Source of the DNA: Vulcanimicrobiota bacterium
GTDB taxonomy: Bacteria > Vulcanimicrobiota > Xenobia > Xenobiales > JADMJV01
Length of the DNA stretch: 64,000 nucleotides
NCBI GenBank assembly: GCA_017307785.1
Contig: JAFKGI010000009.1
Location: 62,001-126,000, forward strand
Reading direction: 5' to 3'
Shown: piece after piece, positions 35,408-43,999 of the stretch
Layout of the letters: each line of letters starts with the position of its first letter
Numbering within the stretch: position 1 is the stretch's first letter
Notes under the pieces: generated by a model
Databases searched by the model: none
Seen by the model: the letters and a program-made list of their open reading frames with translations, nothing else
What the model was told of the DNA's origin: nothing
Translations under genes and position numbers: made by a program

Positions 35408-36280
35408 TTATCCTTTTTTTGAGGAAAATTCTTTCCAGGCGTTGACGGGCTGACAACTGGGGCACCAGAAAGTCGCTCGAGCGGCCAGACCCTGATGACG
35501 GGACTCGATGGCGGTCGAGCAGCGCAAGCAAGGGTAGCCGTCGCGACCGTAGAGCCAGACGCGGGCCTGACTTCCGGGCAGGGGCCGTGAAGCGTCGTGG
35601 GTGGTGGTGCGTGGCCAGCCCCCCAGGTTGAGTTGCAGCAGGCGTCGCCCGCGCCAGAACATGTCGCGGAGCTGTTCCTGGCTGCACACCGAAATGGGAC
35701 TGAAGGGGTTGGTTCCGGCGCGCGGACGAAACGGATTCCCCACCCCTCCCGGTAAGGGTCCCAGCAGACAGAGCTCACTTTTGTAGACGTTGCCCAGGCC
35801 GGCGGCAATCCTCTGATCGAGCAAAACCTCCCCCAGCAATCGGTCGGGAGGACAATATTGCTGAACGCGCCGGGCGACCAGATCCCAGTCCGGTTCCTCC
35901 GGGGCCAGCAGATCGGGCCCGAGTTTCAGCAGAATCGGATGCCTGGCCAACTCCTTTGGGTCGAGTAGCTCGACGTCTTTGGGCTGGATGCAAACAAACA
36001 CTTCCTTATCTGTTTCCAGCCGAACCAGCACTTCTCCCCGGTTTTTCCAGGGCTGCGGATAGCGATGCCAGGCGCCGTGCATGCCCAGATGGACGCGCAA
36101 GATGCGACCGTTGTCGAAAGAAATCAGGCAGTGCTTGCCTTGCGCGCGCACGCCCACAATGCGAGTTGCCTGTGCGAAGGGTCGGACTCCGCCACGCAAT
36201 TCGACTCGCTTGAGCGGCTGGTCGCGCAGACCCTGATCCAGCACACGGGCCACTTTATGGACGGTATCTCCTTCAGGCAT
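35408..36280 (-). CDS. Fpg/Nei family DNA glycosylase
   Basis: 290 residues. The N-terminus MPEGDTVHKVARVLDQ has the Pro2-Glu3 catalytic pair in the form typical of endonuclease VIII (Nei) proteins. The helix-two-turn-helix is around LLGEVLLDQRIAAGLGNVYKSELCLL, and a C-terminal zinc finger is C-L-R-C ... C-P-S-C in YPCLRCSTAIESR and TFWCPSCQPVN. It removes oxidised pyrimidines and nicks the site. It starts 71 bp from the divergent receiver-SARP gene. Confidence 0.93.
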   Translation of the reverse strand: MPEGDTVHKVARVLDQGLRDQPLKRVELRGGVRPFAQATRIVGVRAQGKHCLISFDNGRILRVHLGMHGAWHRYPQPWKNRGEVLVRLETDKEVFVCIQPKDVELLDPKELARHPILLKLGPDLLAPEEPDWDLVARRVQQYCPPDRLLGEVLLDQRIAAGLGNVYKSELCLLGPLPGGVGNPFRPRAGTNPFSPISVCSQEQLRDMFWRGRRLLQLNLGGWPRTTTHDASRPLPGSQARVWLYGRDGYPCLRCSTAIESRHQGLAARATFWCPSCQPVNAWKEFSSKKG

Positions 36281-36324
36281 CTAGGCGAATTTGAGGCCTC
36301 CTGAAGGTGCCCTGCTGCAGGAAA

Positions 36325-36352
36325 CCCGGATAAAACGACACAAACATCCGGG
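36325..36352. promoter_or_regulatory. Inverted repeat touching the receiver-SARP start codon
   Basis: CCCGGAT (36325-36331) and ATCCGGG (36346-36352) form a perfect 7-bp inverted repeat with a 14-bp spacer; arm centres are 21 bp apart, two helical turns. The right arm includes the first base of the GTG start. It lies in the 71-bp divergent gap and may be an operator for the adjacent regulator. Confidence 0.45.
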
Positions 36353-38643
36353 TGACGAAATCAGCCAAGATTCTGGTGGTCGAAGACGACCCGAACATGC
36401 TCAGCGCGCTGGGCTCTGTCCTGCAAAGTCAGGGATACGAAGTGGTCATGGCCAATTGCGCCGAGGATGCGGTGGCGCTCTCCGCCGCCCAGCAGTTCGA
36501 CCTGATCGTCACCGACATTCGTATGGGCGAAGTCGATGGTTTACAAGCCCTGGAGAAAGCACGTCAGGTTCAGCCGGAAGTCGGCGCACTGGTCGTCTCC
36601 GGCTATGCCAGCGAAGAAGAAACCTTGCGCGCCGTTCAGTTGAACGTAGGCGGCTACCTGAAAAAGCCGTTCAAGATGCGCGATTTCCTCGACCAGGTGC
36701 AGCAAATTCTCGAGCGCCGTCGCGTCGAGGCCCTGCGCTTTCAGGAAAAAGCCGGTTACAAGAAGTCGTTGCTCAACTGCTACGAAACCCTGCTCCAGGT
36801 CATCGACCTGACCGGAGTCGTGGCCAACCAGGGCACCCTCTTTCATCTGCCCGACCTGGCCTTCCGCATGGCCCAATCGGCCGGCATGGCGGGCGAGCTC
36901 TGCGCCCAGATTCGGTTGGGATTGGCCCTGCGCCTGAGCTCTCACCTGGGGCCGCTGCAGACGGAAGAATTCCGTGATGGCCTGCGCGGCTTTCCGGGAC
37001 TCTACCGACTGCTCACTCAGGGCCAGTTGAGCGATCAGCCGCTGGCCTTGGAAAACGTGCTGGTGCAGTGGGCCCTGCAAAGTCAAGACGGCGCCGACCC
37101 GCCACCGTCGCTTCGTCCTCACTACGAAGCGGCTTTGAAGACGGCCGGACCGGTCATCACCGGCGGTGGAATCGTCGCTCAGCACGTTTCCCAGCAGAGC
37201 TTGTTGCACCTGGCGCGCACCCTGGAGCGGGCCGGAGATGGCGTCAATGCTCGACGTGCTTTTGAGGAAATGTGCAAGTATCCATTGCCGCCGTCGGAAG
37301 AGATCGAAGCCCAGATGGGTCTGGCTCGACTGGCTTTGCGCGAAGGCGAAACCGAGCGAGTGGCCACGCTTTTCGAGCGCGCTCGCCAACTGGCCAGTGG
37401 ACTCAATCCGGCGGCTCAGGCGCACCTGACCCTGGAACAGGGCCGCTGGCTCACCGAAATGGCTTCGTCGCAGGCCCTCGGACAGCTGGAGTTGGCGGCT
37501 CGCCAGTTCGAGGTCCTGGAACTGGAGGCCGGCGCAGCCGAATCGCGCTTGGCCCTCAAGCTTATGCAAGGGCAGCCCAACTTGGACGGCTCGCTGCAGG
37601 TGCTGCTGCGTCCCGAGTATCGCGCCGAACTGACGCACGCGTCCGAATGGCTGCTACCCCTGGCGCTCGAGAAGAAAGCCCAGCCGGTGGAAAGCCTGCG
37701 TGCCTGGGTCAGCCGCAGCTCCCCAGAAGTAGCGCGCCGCTGGAATCAGCTGAGCGAAACCGCCAAGTCCTATCTGCTCAGCCTTTTTGACGAAGCCAAA
37801 CTGGGACTGCCCGAGGAATTGGCGCGCCCGGCTCAGGATGATGCCGACCCCGGCATTCGCGCCCAGGCCGCCCGCATGACGGCCAGCGAGGGCGGACCGA
37901 CGACGCTTTTGGAAATTCACTCGCTGGGATTTTTCGAGGTCTTCATGGGCAGCCGGCGTGTGGCCGAATCCGATTGGAAGACCCAGAAGGTTAAGTTCCT
38001 GCTGGCCTACCTGTGCAGCCAGGAAGCCGCCACCGAAGACCAGTTGCTGGAACTGTTCTGGCCGGATAGTTTGAATTCAGCCAAGAAGAGCCTGAATCAC
38101 GCCCTCTCGACTTTGCGCTCGGCCCTGCGTTCCGGTCTGGGACTTGAGCCGATTTCGCGTGAGCGGGGAGTGGTGCGGATGAATCCGCAGGTTCCTTTCT
38201 GGCATGACCTCACCGAACTGGAAAGCGCCTGGACCGGCGCCCGGGGTCTTCCTGAGGGCGAAGGACGCGTTCCTGGCTATCGCCGCGTCGTCTCCCTGTA
38301 TCGCGGACCTTACCTGGAGGGTTGTTACGCCGACTGGGCTCTGAATCGCCGCAAAGAGTTGGAGAGCCGCGTGGCCGAAGCTGCTTTCCAAATCGCGCAA
38401 GTGGCGCTGGGCGGCGAGAATGCTCACGAAGCGGTGGAGTTCAGCAACCGAGCCTTGAATCTCGACCCCACTCGCCAGGATGTGCTTTGCATCTCCTTGC
38501 GCGGTCACATTCTGGCCGGACGGCCGGCGGCCGCGGTGGCTCAGTATGAGCAATACGCCAAATGGCTCAAACAAGAGTTTGAAGCCGAGCCCACCATCGA
38601 CGTCATGCGCGAGTATCATCGCGCTCGCCTCGGTCTCAGTTAA
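36352..38643 (+). CDS. Response regulator with C-terminal SARP/BTAD activator domain
   Basis: 763 residues, GTG start. A receiver domain (about 5-122) has acidic E11-D13, phospho-acceptor D55 in LIVTDIRMGEVDG and the Lys in LKKPF. The middle 400 residues are helical, with TPR-like text (ARTLERAGDGVNARRAFEEM, RLALREGETERVATLFERARQL). From about 520 comes a SARP-type winged helix (IHSLGFFEVFMGSRRVAESDWKTQKVKFLLAYL) and then the bacterial transcriptional activation domain LVSLYRGPYLEGCYADWAL-like (YRGPYLEGCYADW) to the end. It is an unusual fusion of a two-component receiver to a SARP output. The histidine kinase at 41651 is a plausible partner. Confidence 0.9.
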   Translation: MTKSAKILVVEDDPNMLSALGSVLQSQGYEVVMANCAEDAVALSAAQQFDLIVTDIRMGEVDGLQALEKARQVQPEVGALVVSGYASEEETLRAVQLNVGGYLKKPFKMRDFLDQVQQILERRRVEALRFQEKAGYKKSLLNCYETLLQVIDLTGVVANQGTLFHLPDLAFRMAQSAGMAGELCAQIRLGLALRLSSHLGPLQTEEFRDGLRGFPGLYRLLTQGQLSDQPLALENVLVQWALQSQDGADPPPSLRPHYEAALKTAGPVITGGGIVAQHVSQQSLLHLARTLERAGDGVNARRAFEEMCKYPLPPSEEIEAQMGLARLALREGETERVATLFERARQLASGLNPAAQAHLTLEQGRWLTEMASSQALGQLELAARQFEVLELEAGAAESRLALKLMQGQPNLDGSLQVLLRPEYRAELTHASEWLLPLALEKKAQPVESLRAWVSRSSPEVARRWNQLSETAKSYLLSLFDEAKLGLPEELARPAQDDADPGIRAQAARMTASEGGPTTLLEIHSLGFFEVFMGSRRVAESDWKTQKVKFLLAYLCSQEAATEDQLLELFWPDSLNSAKKSLNHALSTLRSALRSGLGLEPISRERGVVRMNPQVPFWHDLTELESAWTGARGLPEGEGRVPGYRRVVSLYRGPYLEGCYADWALNRRKELESRVAEAAFQIAQVALGGENAHEAVEFSNRALNLDPTRQDVLCISLRGHILAGRPAAAVAQYEQYAKWLKQEFEAEPTIDVMREYHRARLGLS

Positions 38644-39104
38644 TAAGCGGAATTCTCTTCCAGTCGCACGATTTGGAAGAAGGTTCCTCGACTTTCGCTC
38701 ACATCCAGTTCGGCGCGAATGCTGTAGCGGGCGTTGGAGTCGACGGGGTGCCCCACGCTGGTAATGATAATGACCTCATACGGCAACTCCATCCAGCGGC
38801 GATCCACGGTGACTTCGTAGGTGCCGACCTGTCTGGAGCTATTGAGGTCATAGACCGGTTCACTGAAGCTGTATTCATCGTGATAGCGGTCATCGGGCGG
38901 GGGATAGAGCAGGTCGTGCTGCATTTTGACCCGTGAGTTCTCGATGCCGGCCATGGCTAAAGACTTGGCGGCAATGGCGTCGGCCGACAGGCGGGCCAAG
39001 CGGTAGCGATAGGACTGCTTGGTCATGAAGCCGATGCCCAGCACCAGCAGCAAGGTGCTGATGAGCAGGGCCAACATTAGGGCGAAGCCGCGTCGTCTTC
39101 TCAC
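38640..39104 (-). CDS. Prepilin-like membrane protein (PilX/GspK-like)
   Basis: 154 residues from GTG 39104, which overlaps the upstream gene's stop (GTGA). A short basic leader (VRRRRG) precedes FALMLALLISTLLLVLGIGFM, one hydrophobic helix as in type IV pilin-like proteins, but without the conserved Glu at +5, as in PilX/GspK minor pilins. The following text has SADAIAAKSLAMAGIENSRVKM, typical for PilX-like proteins. Its 3' end overlaps the receiver-SARP gene by 4 bp on the other strand. It is the last gene of a three-gene minor-pilin group. Confidence 0.75.
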   Translation of the reverse strand: MRRRRGFALMLALLISTLLLVLGIGFMTKQSYRYRLARLSADAIAAKSLAMAGIENSRVKMQHDLLYPPPDDRYHDEYSFSEPVYDLNSSRQVGTYEVTVDRRWMELPYEVIIITSVGHPVDSNARYSIRAELDVSESRGTFFQIVRLEENSAY

Positions 39105-39643
39105 AGGGGCATCACCGCGCTCCAGCGCACCAATCGACGAGCTTTGCCTTTGCTGTCCACCCAGTTGAGCTCGAGTCGATAGGTGCCGTCGCCCTGTCCC
39201 CGGACCTGGAAGCTGTTCACATCGCCGAGCAGTCGAATGCTTTCCGTCGTAGCCGCCAGGGTCGTGCACAACAACACAGTATCGCTGCCGACTTCAAAGC
39301 GACGTTCATGCAGATAGGTCGCATTGTCTGGCGTCCAGAGCCCGGTGGTTGCCGGCGGATTGGGCAAGCGTCCAGCGTTGGAGGCGGCATCCCAGCTTTG
39401 CAAACGCAACCGGTTGGAAGTGGCATTGCTGGCCGGTTCGAGAATCTGATGACTGCTGCGCAGGGCCTGCCCGATGCGATCTAGAGCTTGATGGGCTCCC
39501 ATTCGCTGATCGTGGTCTTTGTTATGCACCGATTCCTTTTGGATGTTTTTGGCAAGCTCCGCCACCAGCAAGAGCATAATGCCGATCATCCAGAGGGTAA
39601 CCAGCGTCTCGACCAGCGTGACGCCTTTCTGATAGCGCTTCAC
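39101..39643 (-). CDS. Prepilin-type N-terminal methylation protein (PilW/GspJ-like)
   Basis: 180 residues. The leader MKRYQKG is followed by VTLVETLVTLWMIGIMLLLV: a prepilin peptidase site after Gly, Glu at +5 and one hydrophobic helix. The C-terminal part has GAHQALDRIGQALRSSHQI and a beta-rich end LVRWSAVMPL, as in GspJ/PilW minor pseudopilins. It overlaps both neighbours by 4 bp or less, so it is coupled to them. Confidence 0.82.
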   Translation of the reverse strand: MKRYQKGVTLVETLVTLWMIGIMLLLVAELAKNIQKESVHNKDHDQRMGAHQALDRIGQALRSSHQILEPASNATSNRLRLQSWDAASNAGRLPNPPATTGLWTPDNATYLHERRFEVGSDTVLLCTTLAATTESIRLLGDVNSFQVRGQGDGTYRLELNWVDSKGKARRLVRWSAVMPL

Positions 39644-40458
39644 GGAGTTGGTGGCGGTGGGGCCAGAGTCACGCCCAGGCTACCGGTGTAGATTTTGCCC
39701 ATGATGCGCGCGTCGGCCTCAACCGAGACATCGCCAAAGGCGGCTTCGGTCACGCCGGTTGTGCTGTTTTCTCGGCTCTGATCGTGGCTTATGGTGTAGC
39801 TGCGCCCGTCGCGCGGTGGGTTGGACTGGCCCGTTGCGCTGCCCGTACCGCTGCGCACCCGCCACTCGAAGCAACAAGGTGGCAGTTTTCGATTGGCTCC
39901 GTCGAAGGCCTCGGCGGTATAGGAGCCCGTTGCTCCGACGGCCAGAGGCCCGGCCGAACTACCGGTGACGACCACGTAGGGCGACCCGGCGGTGGTGTTG
40001 GGCGTGGGGGGGGCAATGAGCGTCCAGATGACGATTCGACCCACGGGAGAGGTCACGTCGCGGGCCGCCTGAATGCGCACCGTCACCGAGCCGTCGACCA
40101 TTTCTCGAGGTTGCGGGAAGGCCAGTTCGGTTGGATTGTCGGGCGAGTAGATCTTCTGATTGGTGGCTTTGACTTCCACCAGGGCCTGCAGGTCGGGATA
40201 GTCCACATCTTCTACCAGTCGGCCGTTCCAGGCCCCCCAGTTACTGGAATAGTTGGCGGGAGTGCGTGCCCAGACTCGTACCTCGGCCATCACCTTGTCG
40301 GCCAGGGCGGCCGCATCAAGCAGCGATTCGGACCGCTGCTGATAGCGGTTGCTGCGATTCAACAGGGCGGTTACCAACAGCAGGCTGCCGGCCAGGATGA
40401 CCAGAGCGACGATTGTTTCCACCAGACTGGAGCCGCGTCGTGAGTCCGAACGTGCCAC
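39640..40458 (-). CDS. Prepilin-like protein (PilV/GspI-like) with Ig-like extension
   Basis: 272 residues from a GTG without a good ribosome site. Leader VARSDSRRG then SSLVETIVALVILAGSLLLV: cleavage after Gly, Glu at +5, and a hydrophobic helix. QQRSESLLDAAALADKVMAEV follows as in PilV/GspI. The second half (about residues 150-270) is Pro/Thr/Gly-rich and beta-like. A G8/C8 homopolymer at 40006-40013 is inside the frame. The start is only 14 bp from the divergent GspF gene start. Confidence 0.8.
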   Translation of the reverse strand: MARSDSRRGSSLVETIVALVILAGSLLLVTALLNRSNRYQQRSESLLDAAALADKVMAEVRVWARTPANYSSNWGAWNGRLVEDVDYPDLQALVEVKATNQKIYSPDNPTELAFPQPREMVDGSVTVRIQAARDVTSPVGRIVIWTLIAPPTPNTTAGSPYVVVTGSSAGPLAVGATGSYTAEAFDGANRKLPPCCFEWRVRSGTGSATGQSNPPRDGRSYTISHDQSRENSTTGVTEAAFGDVSVEADARIMGKIYTGSLGVTLAPPPPTP

Positions 40459-40472
40459 GGGGAGGAGTTCGG

Positions 40473-41654
40473 GTGAAATCAGGTAAAACCCTGGCTGTGT
40501 CTAGCTCGCCGCCAGGACGCGGTTCAGTCCCGGGACAACCCCTCTCCGGCGAGGCGGACCCGGGTCGCGTGCGTTCCGGGCTGGAATCCCAGGAATGGAT
40601 GAATCGAGTCCGCCTGCCGGGCTCCGAGATCGTCATTTTTACGCGTCAACTGCAGGTGCTATTGGGCAGCGGAGTGCCCATTGCACGAGCCCTTGAAGTG
40701 CTGGCCGAGCAGACGGATCGCGCGGATTCGGGCGAGGTTTTTTTCAGCCTGCAGCGCCTGGTGCTGGAAGGTCGCTACCTGTCGGCGGCGTTGAGCCGTT
40801 TTCCGGCCGTCTTTTCCGCCATGTACATCGGTCTGATCCGCGTCGGAGAGCAGACCGGACAACTGGTCGACGCGATTTCTCTGCTGGCCGAATGGATGGA
40901 ACGCGACCAGGAGGTTCGCCAGAAAGTTCGCGGTGCTCTGACCTATCCTGCGGTTGTGGTCGTGGTGGCCGGACTGGCCGTTTTTTTGCTGATGAACCTG
41001 CTGGGCCCGCTTTTCCTGGAAATGTTTGCCGAAGACGGCACCCCTCTACCCTGGCCGACCCGGGTGGTCTCGCAGCTGGTGGAAGTGCAGCGCAAGCCCT
41101 GGTTCTGGCTTTCTCTCCTGGTCGGTTTGGTGCTTTTTGTCCGCGCCAGCCGATCATGGGTTCTCAACCCCCACTGGCGATTGTGGGTTTGGGAACGAGC
41201 CGCGGGCCTGCCCGGAGTCGGTGGCATGCTGGTTGCGGCCACCTGGTCGCGCTGGTGCGCGGCTCTTTCCATCCTGGCGGCCTGTGGTGTCCAGCCTCAG
41301 CGGGCCTACCGTTTCGCGGCGGAGGTCAGCGGCGACCCACGTCTGATTATCGATGCCGACCTGTTGGTGCAGTCGGTGCTCGAGGGGGAGACGGTCGGAG
41401 CGCACATGGATTTGAAGCCGGAGCTGTATCCGAGACTGGTCACCTCCTCCATGGAAATGGCCAATGATACCGGCCAGGCCAAGCCGGTGCTCGACTACCT
41501 GAATCGTTTCTACCGGGAAGACCTGGAGATGCGCATCCAGATCCTGCAGGGCCTGATCGAGCCGTTCTTGCTGCTGGCCACCTCGGCCATTTTGCTGTTC
41601 CTGATCCTTGCTTTGATGCTGCCGCTTTACGGCCGATTGCAGGAGGCGACTTGA
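40473..41654 (+). CDS. Type II secretion / type IV pilus inner-membrane F protein
   Basis: 393 residues from GTG 40473, chosen for a GGGGAGGAG site 5 nt upstream; ATG 40599 is a conservative alternative that matches the usual family start. The T2SF domain is present twice: GSEIVIFTRQLQVLLGSGVPIARALEVL (about 50-77) with the first membrane helices near 160, and WCAALSILAACGVQPQRAYRFAAEV (about 270-294) with the last helix IEPFLLLATSAILLFLILALML. GspF/PilC anchors the assembly ATPase and pseudopilin assembly; no GspE/PilB ATPase, prepilin peptidase or secretin gene is in the window. Confidence 0.88.
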   Translation: MKSGKTLAVSSSPPGRGSVPGQPLSGEADPGRVRSGLESQEWMNRVRLPGSEIVIFTRQLQVLLGSGVPIARALEVLAEQTDRADSGEVFFSLQRLVLEGRYLSAALSRFPAVFSAMYIGLIRVGEQTGQLVDAISLLAEWMERDQEVRQKVRGALTYPAVVVVVAGLAVFLLMNLLGPLFLEMFAEDGTPLPWPTRVVSQLVEVQRKPWFWLSLLVGLVLFVRASRSWVLNPHWRLWVWERAAGLPGVGGMLVAATWSRWCAALSILAACGVQPQRAYRFAAEVSGDPRLIIDADLLVQSVLEGETVGAHMDLKPELYPRLVTSSMEMANDTGQAKPVLDYLNRFYREDLEMRIQILQGLIEPFLLLATSAILLFLILALMLPLYGRLQEAT

Positions 41655-43942
41655 CCCCTGAACTTGCACTTCATCCGGCCGTGCTGGCCGGCGTGGGATT
41701 GGTCCTGGATCTGCAGACGCAACGCACGCCTGTCGGACTCTACCGGGTCTCCCTGCCCTTTTACCTGGCCCTGGTGTGGCTGGGCTGGTGGCCTCTGGCG
41801 CTGGCTCTGACCCTATTGGGACTTTTCTTGCTGCCCTCCGTCAAGCACGAAAGCAAGTCGGCGGCCGTGGGTGTCCTCTATGTGGGGGCGGGTGGATTGG
41901 TTCTGGCCGGGTTTCCTGGCCACTCGCTGACCTTGGGGGCGGTGGCGCTGTTGGGGAGCTTGTGGGGACTGGGCACCCTGTCGACCCTCAAGAATGACCT
42001 GCAGCAGCGGCGCTTGCGTAAGGCTCTGCTACCCTTCCAGTTGATCTGGCCCTGGGCCTTGCTGGTGGCGGTGGTCGGCCCCCTGCAGGCGCTGGTTATG
42101 GCGGGTTCGCTCTATTCTCTGGCGATCGGCATGACCAACGCCATCCATCGCATCTATGCCACGCAGGCCAGCGAAGCGATGTCCCAGCGCGAGCGCTCCG
42201 AAGCTGCCCTGGCCGACGTTCGCCAGCAGTTGACCGAGCAACAGGTCACGCTGGCCATGGAAGCCAGTCAGCGTCGCATCGTGGAGAAGTTGGCTGAACA
42301 ACTGGCTGAAGGGCCGACCTTTGCCGATACCCAGCGAGCCGTGCTAGACACGCTGAGCCGTTTGCTGGTGGCGCGTTCGGTCGTGCTCTTCCTGTGGCAC
42401 CCGACGGGCTCGATGTTGGAGCCCAGCAGCTGGAATTCGCCCGAGTCGGAGAAGCTCTATCAGGCCAGCTTCCCGGGATTTATCGACCCGCTGGTCGACC
42501 TTTGTTGGAGCCGCGGCCGCCTGGTGCGGCGCCAGGGGGACGGCCAGCTGATGAGTGAAGTCTTTCGCACGGAAGACCACGCCCTGGCGGTGCCGCTACC
42601 CGAAGTGGGCGTGATTTACATCGGCCGGGAAAGTCACCCCTTCTCGCAGGCCGACTGCCAGCTGCTGGAGTGGGTTGCCGAGAAGGCCAGTCTGGGGTTG
42701 CGCGCAGCCTGGCGCCATCACCACCAGCTGGAGCAGCAGCGCGAGCAAAGCAGTCTGAACGTTCAGTTGCGGGAACACGTCCAGCTCTTGGAGCGTCTGG
42801 TGCAGGGAACCGGTTGGCTCAGCAGTCAGCTCACCCTGCAGGGGACGATGTTCGCCCTGCAGCGTGAGCTGCCGAAGCTACTGGCTCATGACTATGCCGC
42901 CGTCTTCTTGGGTCCGCCCGACAATTTGCAGTTGGTCCATTACTGGTGCAGTCAGCCGGAGGTAGAGGTGGACCCACTGCCCTTCCAGCGCATTGCCACC
43001 GTGGCTCTGCAGCGTTCGACCAGCCTTCTTTATGCGGATATGGATGGACAAGCGATGCGCAGTTCTCTGTGTGTCCCCTTTACCGAAGAGCCGACCGGCG
43101 TGGTTCTGGTGGCCCATCATCTGAAGGAAGCCTACCAGCGAGAGCAGCTGCAGCTTTTGACCCTGTTGGCTCTGCAGTTAAGCGTGACCTTGCGCAATGC
43201 TCAGCTGTATGAAGAAGTCCAGCAGCAGAAAGTTCGTCTGGAGCAGTCTCAAGCACAGCTGATCCAGTCCAGTAAACTGACCGCCATCGGTCAATTGGCC
43301 GCGGGCGTGGCCCATGAGCTGAACACCCCACTGGGGGCGGTCTCTCTCTCTCTGGATTTAATGTCGTTGCAGCATCCGGACGGAAATCGGCACATCACCA
43401 ACGCTCAAGGGGCAGTCGACCGGGCCCGCGGAATCGTAGACAAGTTGCTGGTCTACTCTCGCCGCACCCACCTGGCCGAACCTGAGCCGGTGCATCTGGC
43501 CGACGTCATCGTGGGTGCCAGCGAGCTGGTCCACTCCAAGATTCGCGCTCAACGCGTCACTTTGACCACCGAAACCGAGGTGAACCCGGTGGTGCAGGCC
43601 AAGTTGGTAGAGCTTCAGCAGGTGGTCGTCAATTTGATGATCAACGCGGTGGACGCCTACGACGACGCGGCTTCGGACCGAAAACTGACGGTGACCTGCG
43701 GTCAGGACCGGTCGGGCTCCTACATCACCGTTGCCGATCTGGCGGGGGGGATTCCGGACGAAGTTCAGGGCCAGATCTTCGACCCGTTTTTTACCACCAA
43801 GCCGATTGGCAAAGGCACTGGTCTGGGGCTCTCGATCAGCAAAGAGATCTGCGCCCAGTATGGCTGCGACCTGAGTTTCCAGACGAAATTGGGAATCGGC
43901 ACAACGTTTACGATGCGGTTCCCCAGCGGCACCATCCGTTAA
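41651..43942 (+). CDS. GAF-domain sensor histidine kinase
   Basis: 763 residues from TTG overlapping the previous stop (TTGA). Residues 1-165 contain about five membrane helices. Two GAF-like regions follow (about 205-355 and 390-520, with coiled-coil linkers). The kinase core has the phospho-acceptor H555 in QLAAGVAHELNTPLG, N-box VVVNLMINAVDAYDD, G1 TVADLAGGIPDEV, F-box FDPFFTTKPIGKGTGLGLSI. It is coupled to the F protein and followed by the prepilin-propeller gene, so it may control or be signalled by that apparatus. The receiver-SARP gene 5 kb away is a candidate partner. Confidence 0.92.
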   Translation: MTPELALHPAVLAGVGLVLDLQTQRTPVGLYRVSLPFYLALVWLGWWPLALALTLLGLFLLPSVKHESKSAAVGVLYVGAGGLVLAGFPGHSLTLGAVALLGSLWGLGTLSTLKNDLQQRRLRKALLPFQLIWPWALLVAVVGPLQALVMAGSLYSLAIGMTNAIHRIYATQASEAMSQRERSEAALADVRQQLTEQQVTLAMEASQRRIVEKLAEQLAEGPTFADTQRAVLDTLSRLLVARSVVLFLWHPTGSMLEPSSWNSPESEKLYQASFPGFIDPLVDLCWSRGRLVRRQGDGQLMSEVFRTEDHALAVPLPEVGVIYIGRESHPFSQADCQLLEWVAEKASLGLRAAWRHHHQLEQQREQSSLNVQLREHVQLLERLVQGTGWLSSQLTLQGTMFALQRELPKLLAHDYAAVFLGPPDNLQLVHYWCSQPEVEVDPLPFQRIATVALQRSTSLLYADMDGQAMRSSLCVPFTEEPTGVVLVAHHLKEAYQREQLQLLTLLALQLSVTLRNAQLYEEVQQQKVRLEQSQAQLIQSSKLTAIGQLAAGVAHELNTPLGAVSLSLDLMSLQHPDGNRHITNAQGAVDRARGIVDKLLVYSRRTHLAEPEPVHLADVIVGASELVHSKIRAQRVTLTTETEVNPVVQAKLVELQQVVVNLMINAVDAYDDAASDRKLTVTCGQDRSGSYITVADLAGGIPDEVQGQIFDPFFTTKPIGKGTGLGLSISKEICAQYGCDLSFQTKLGIGTTFTMRFPSGTIR

Positions 43943-43984
43943 CAATCTGGGCCTCTGTTTGTGCCGATTTTGCGAAGCGTCTGG

Positions 43985-43996
43985 TATTATCTTGGG
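43985..43996 (+). promoter_or_regulatory. Leaderless-type promoter -10 element
   Basis: TATTAT at 43985-43990, six bases, then in-frame GTG 43997 and ATG 44000. No separate ribosome site other than GGGG inside the spacer. Confidence 0.4.
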
Positions 43997-43999
43997 GTG

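Noticed and set aside
41651..43942. Hybrid kinase with a receiver domain
   Set aside because: No receiver domain after the ATPase part; the protein stops right after the catalytic domain.
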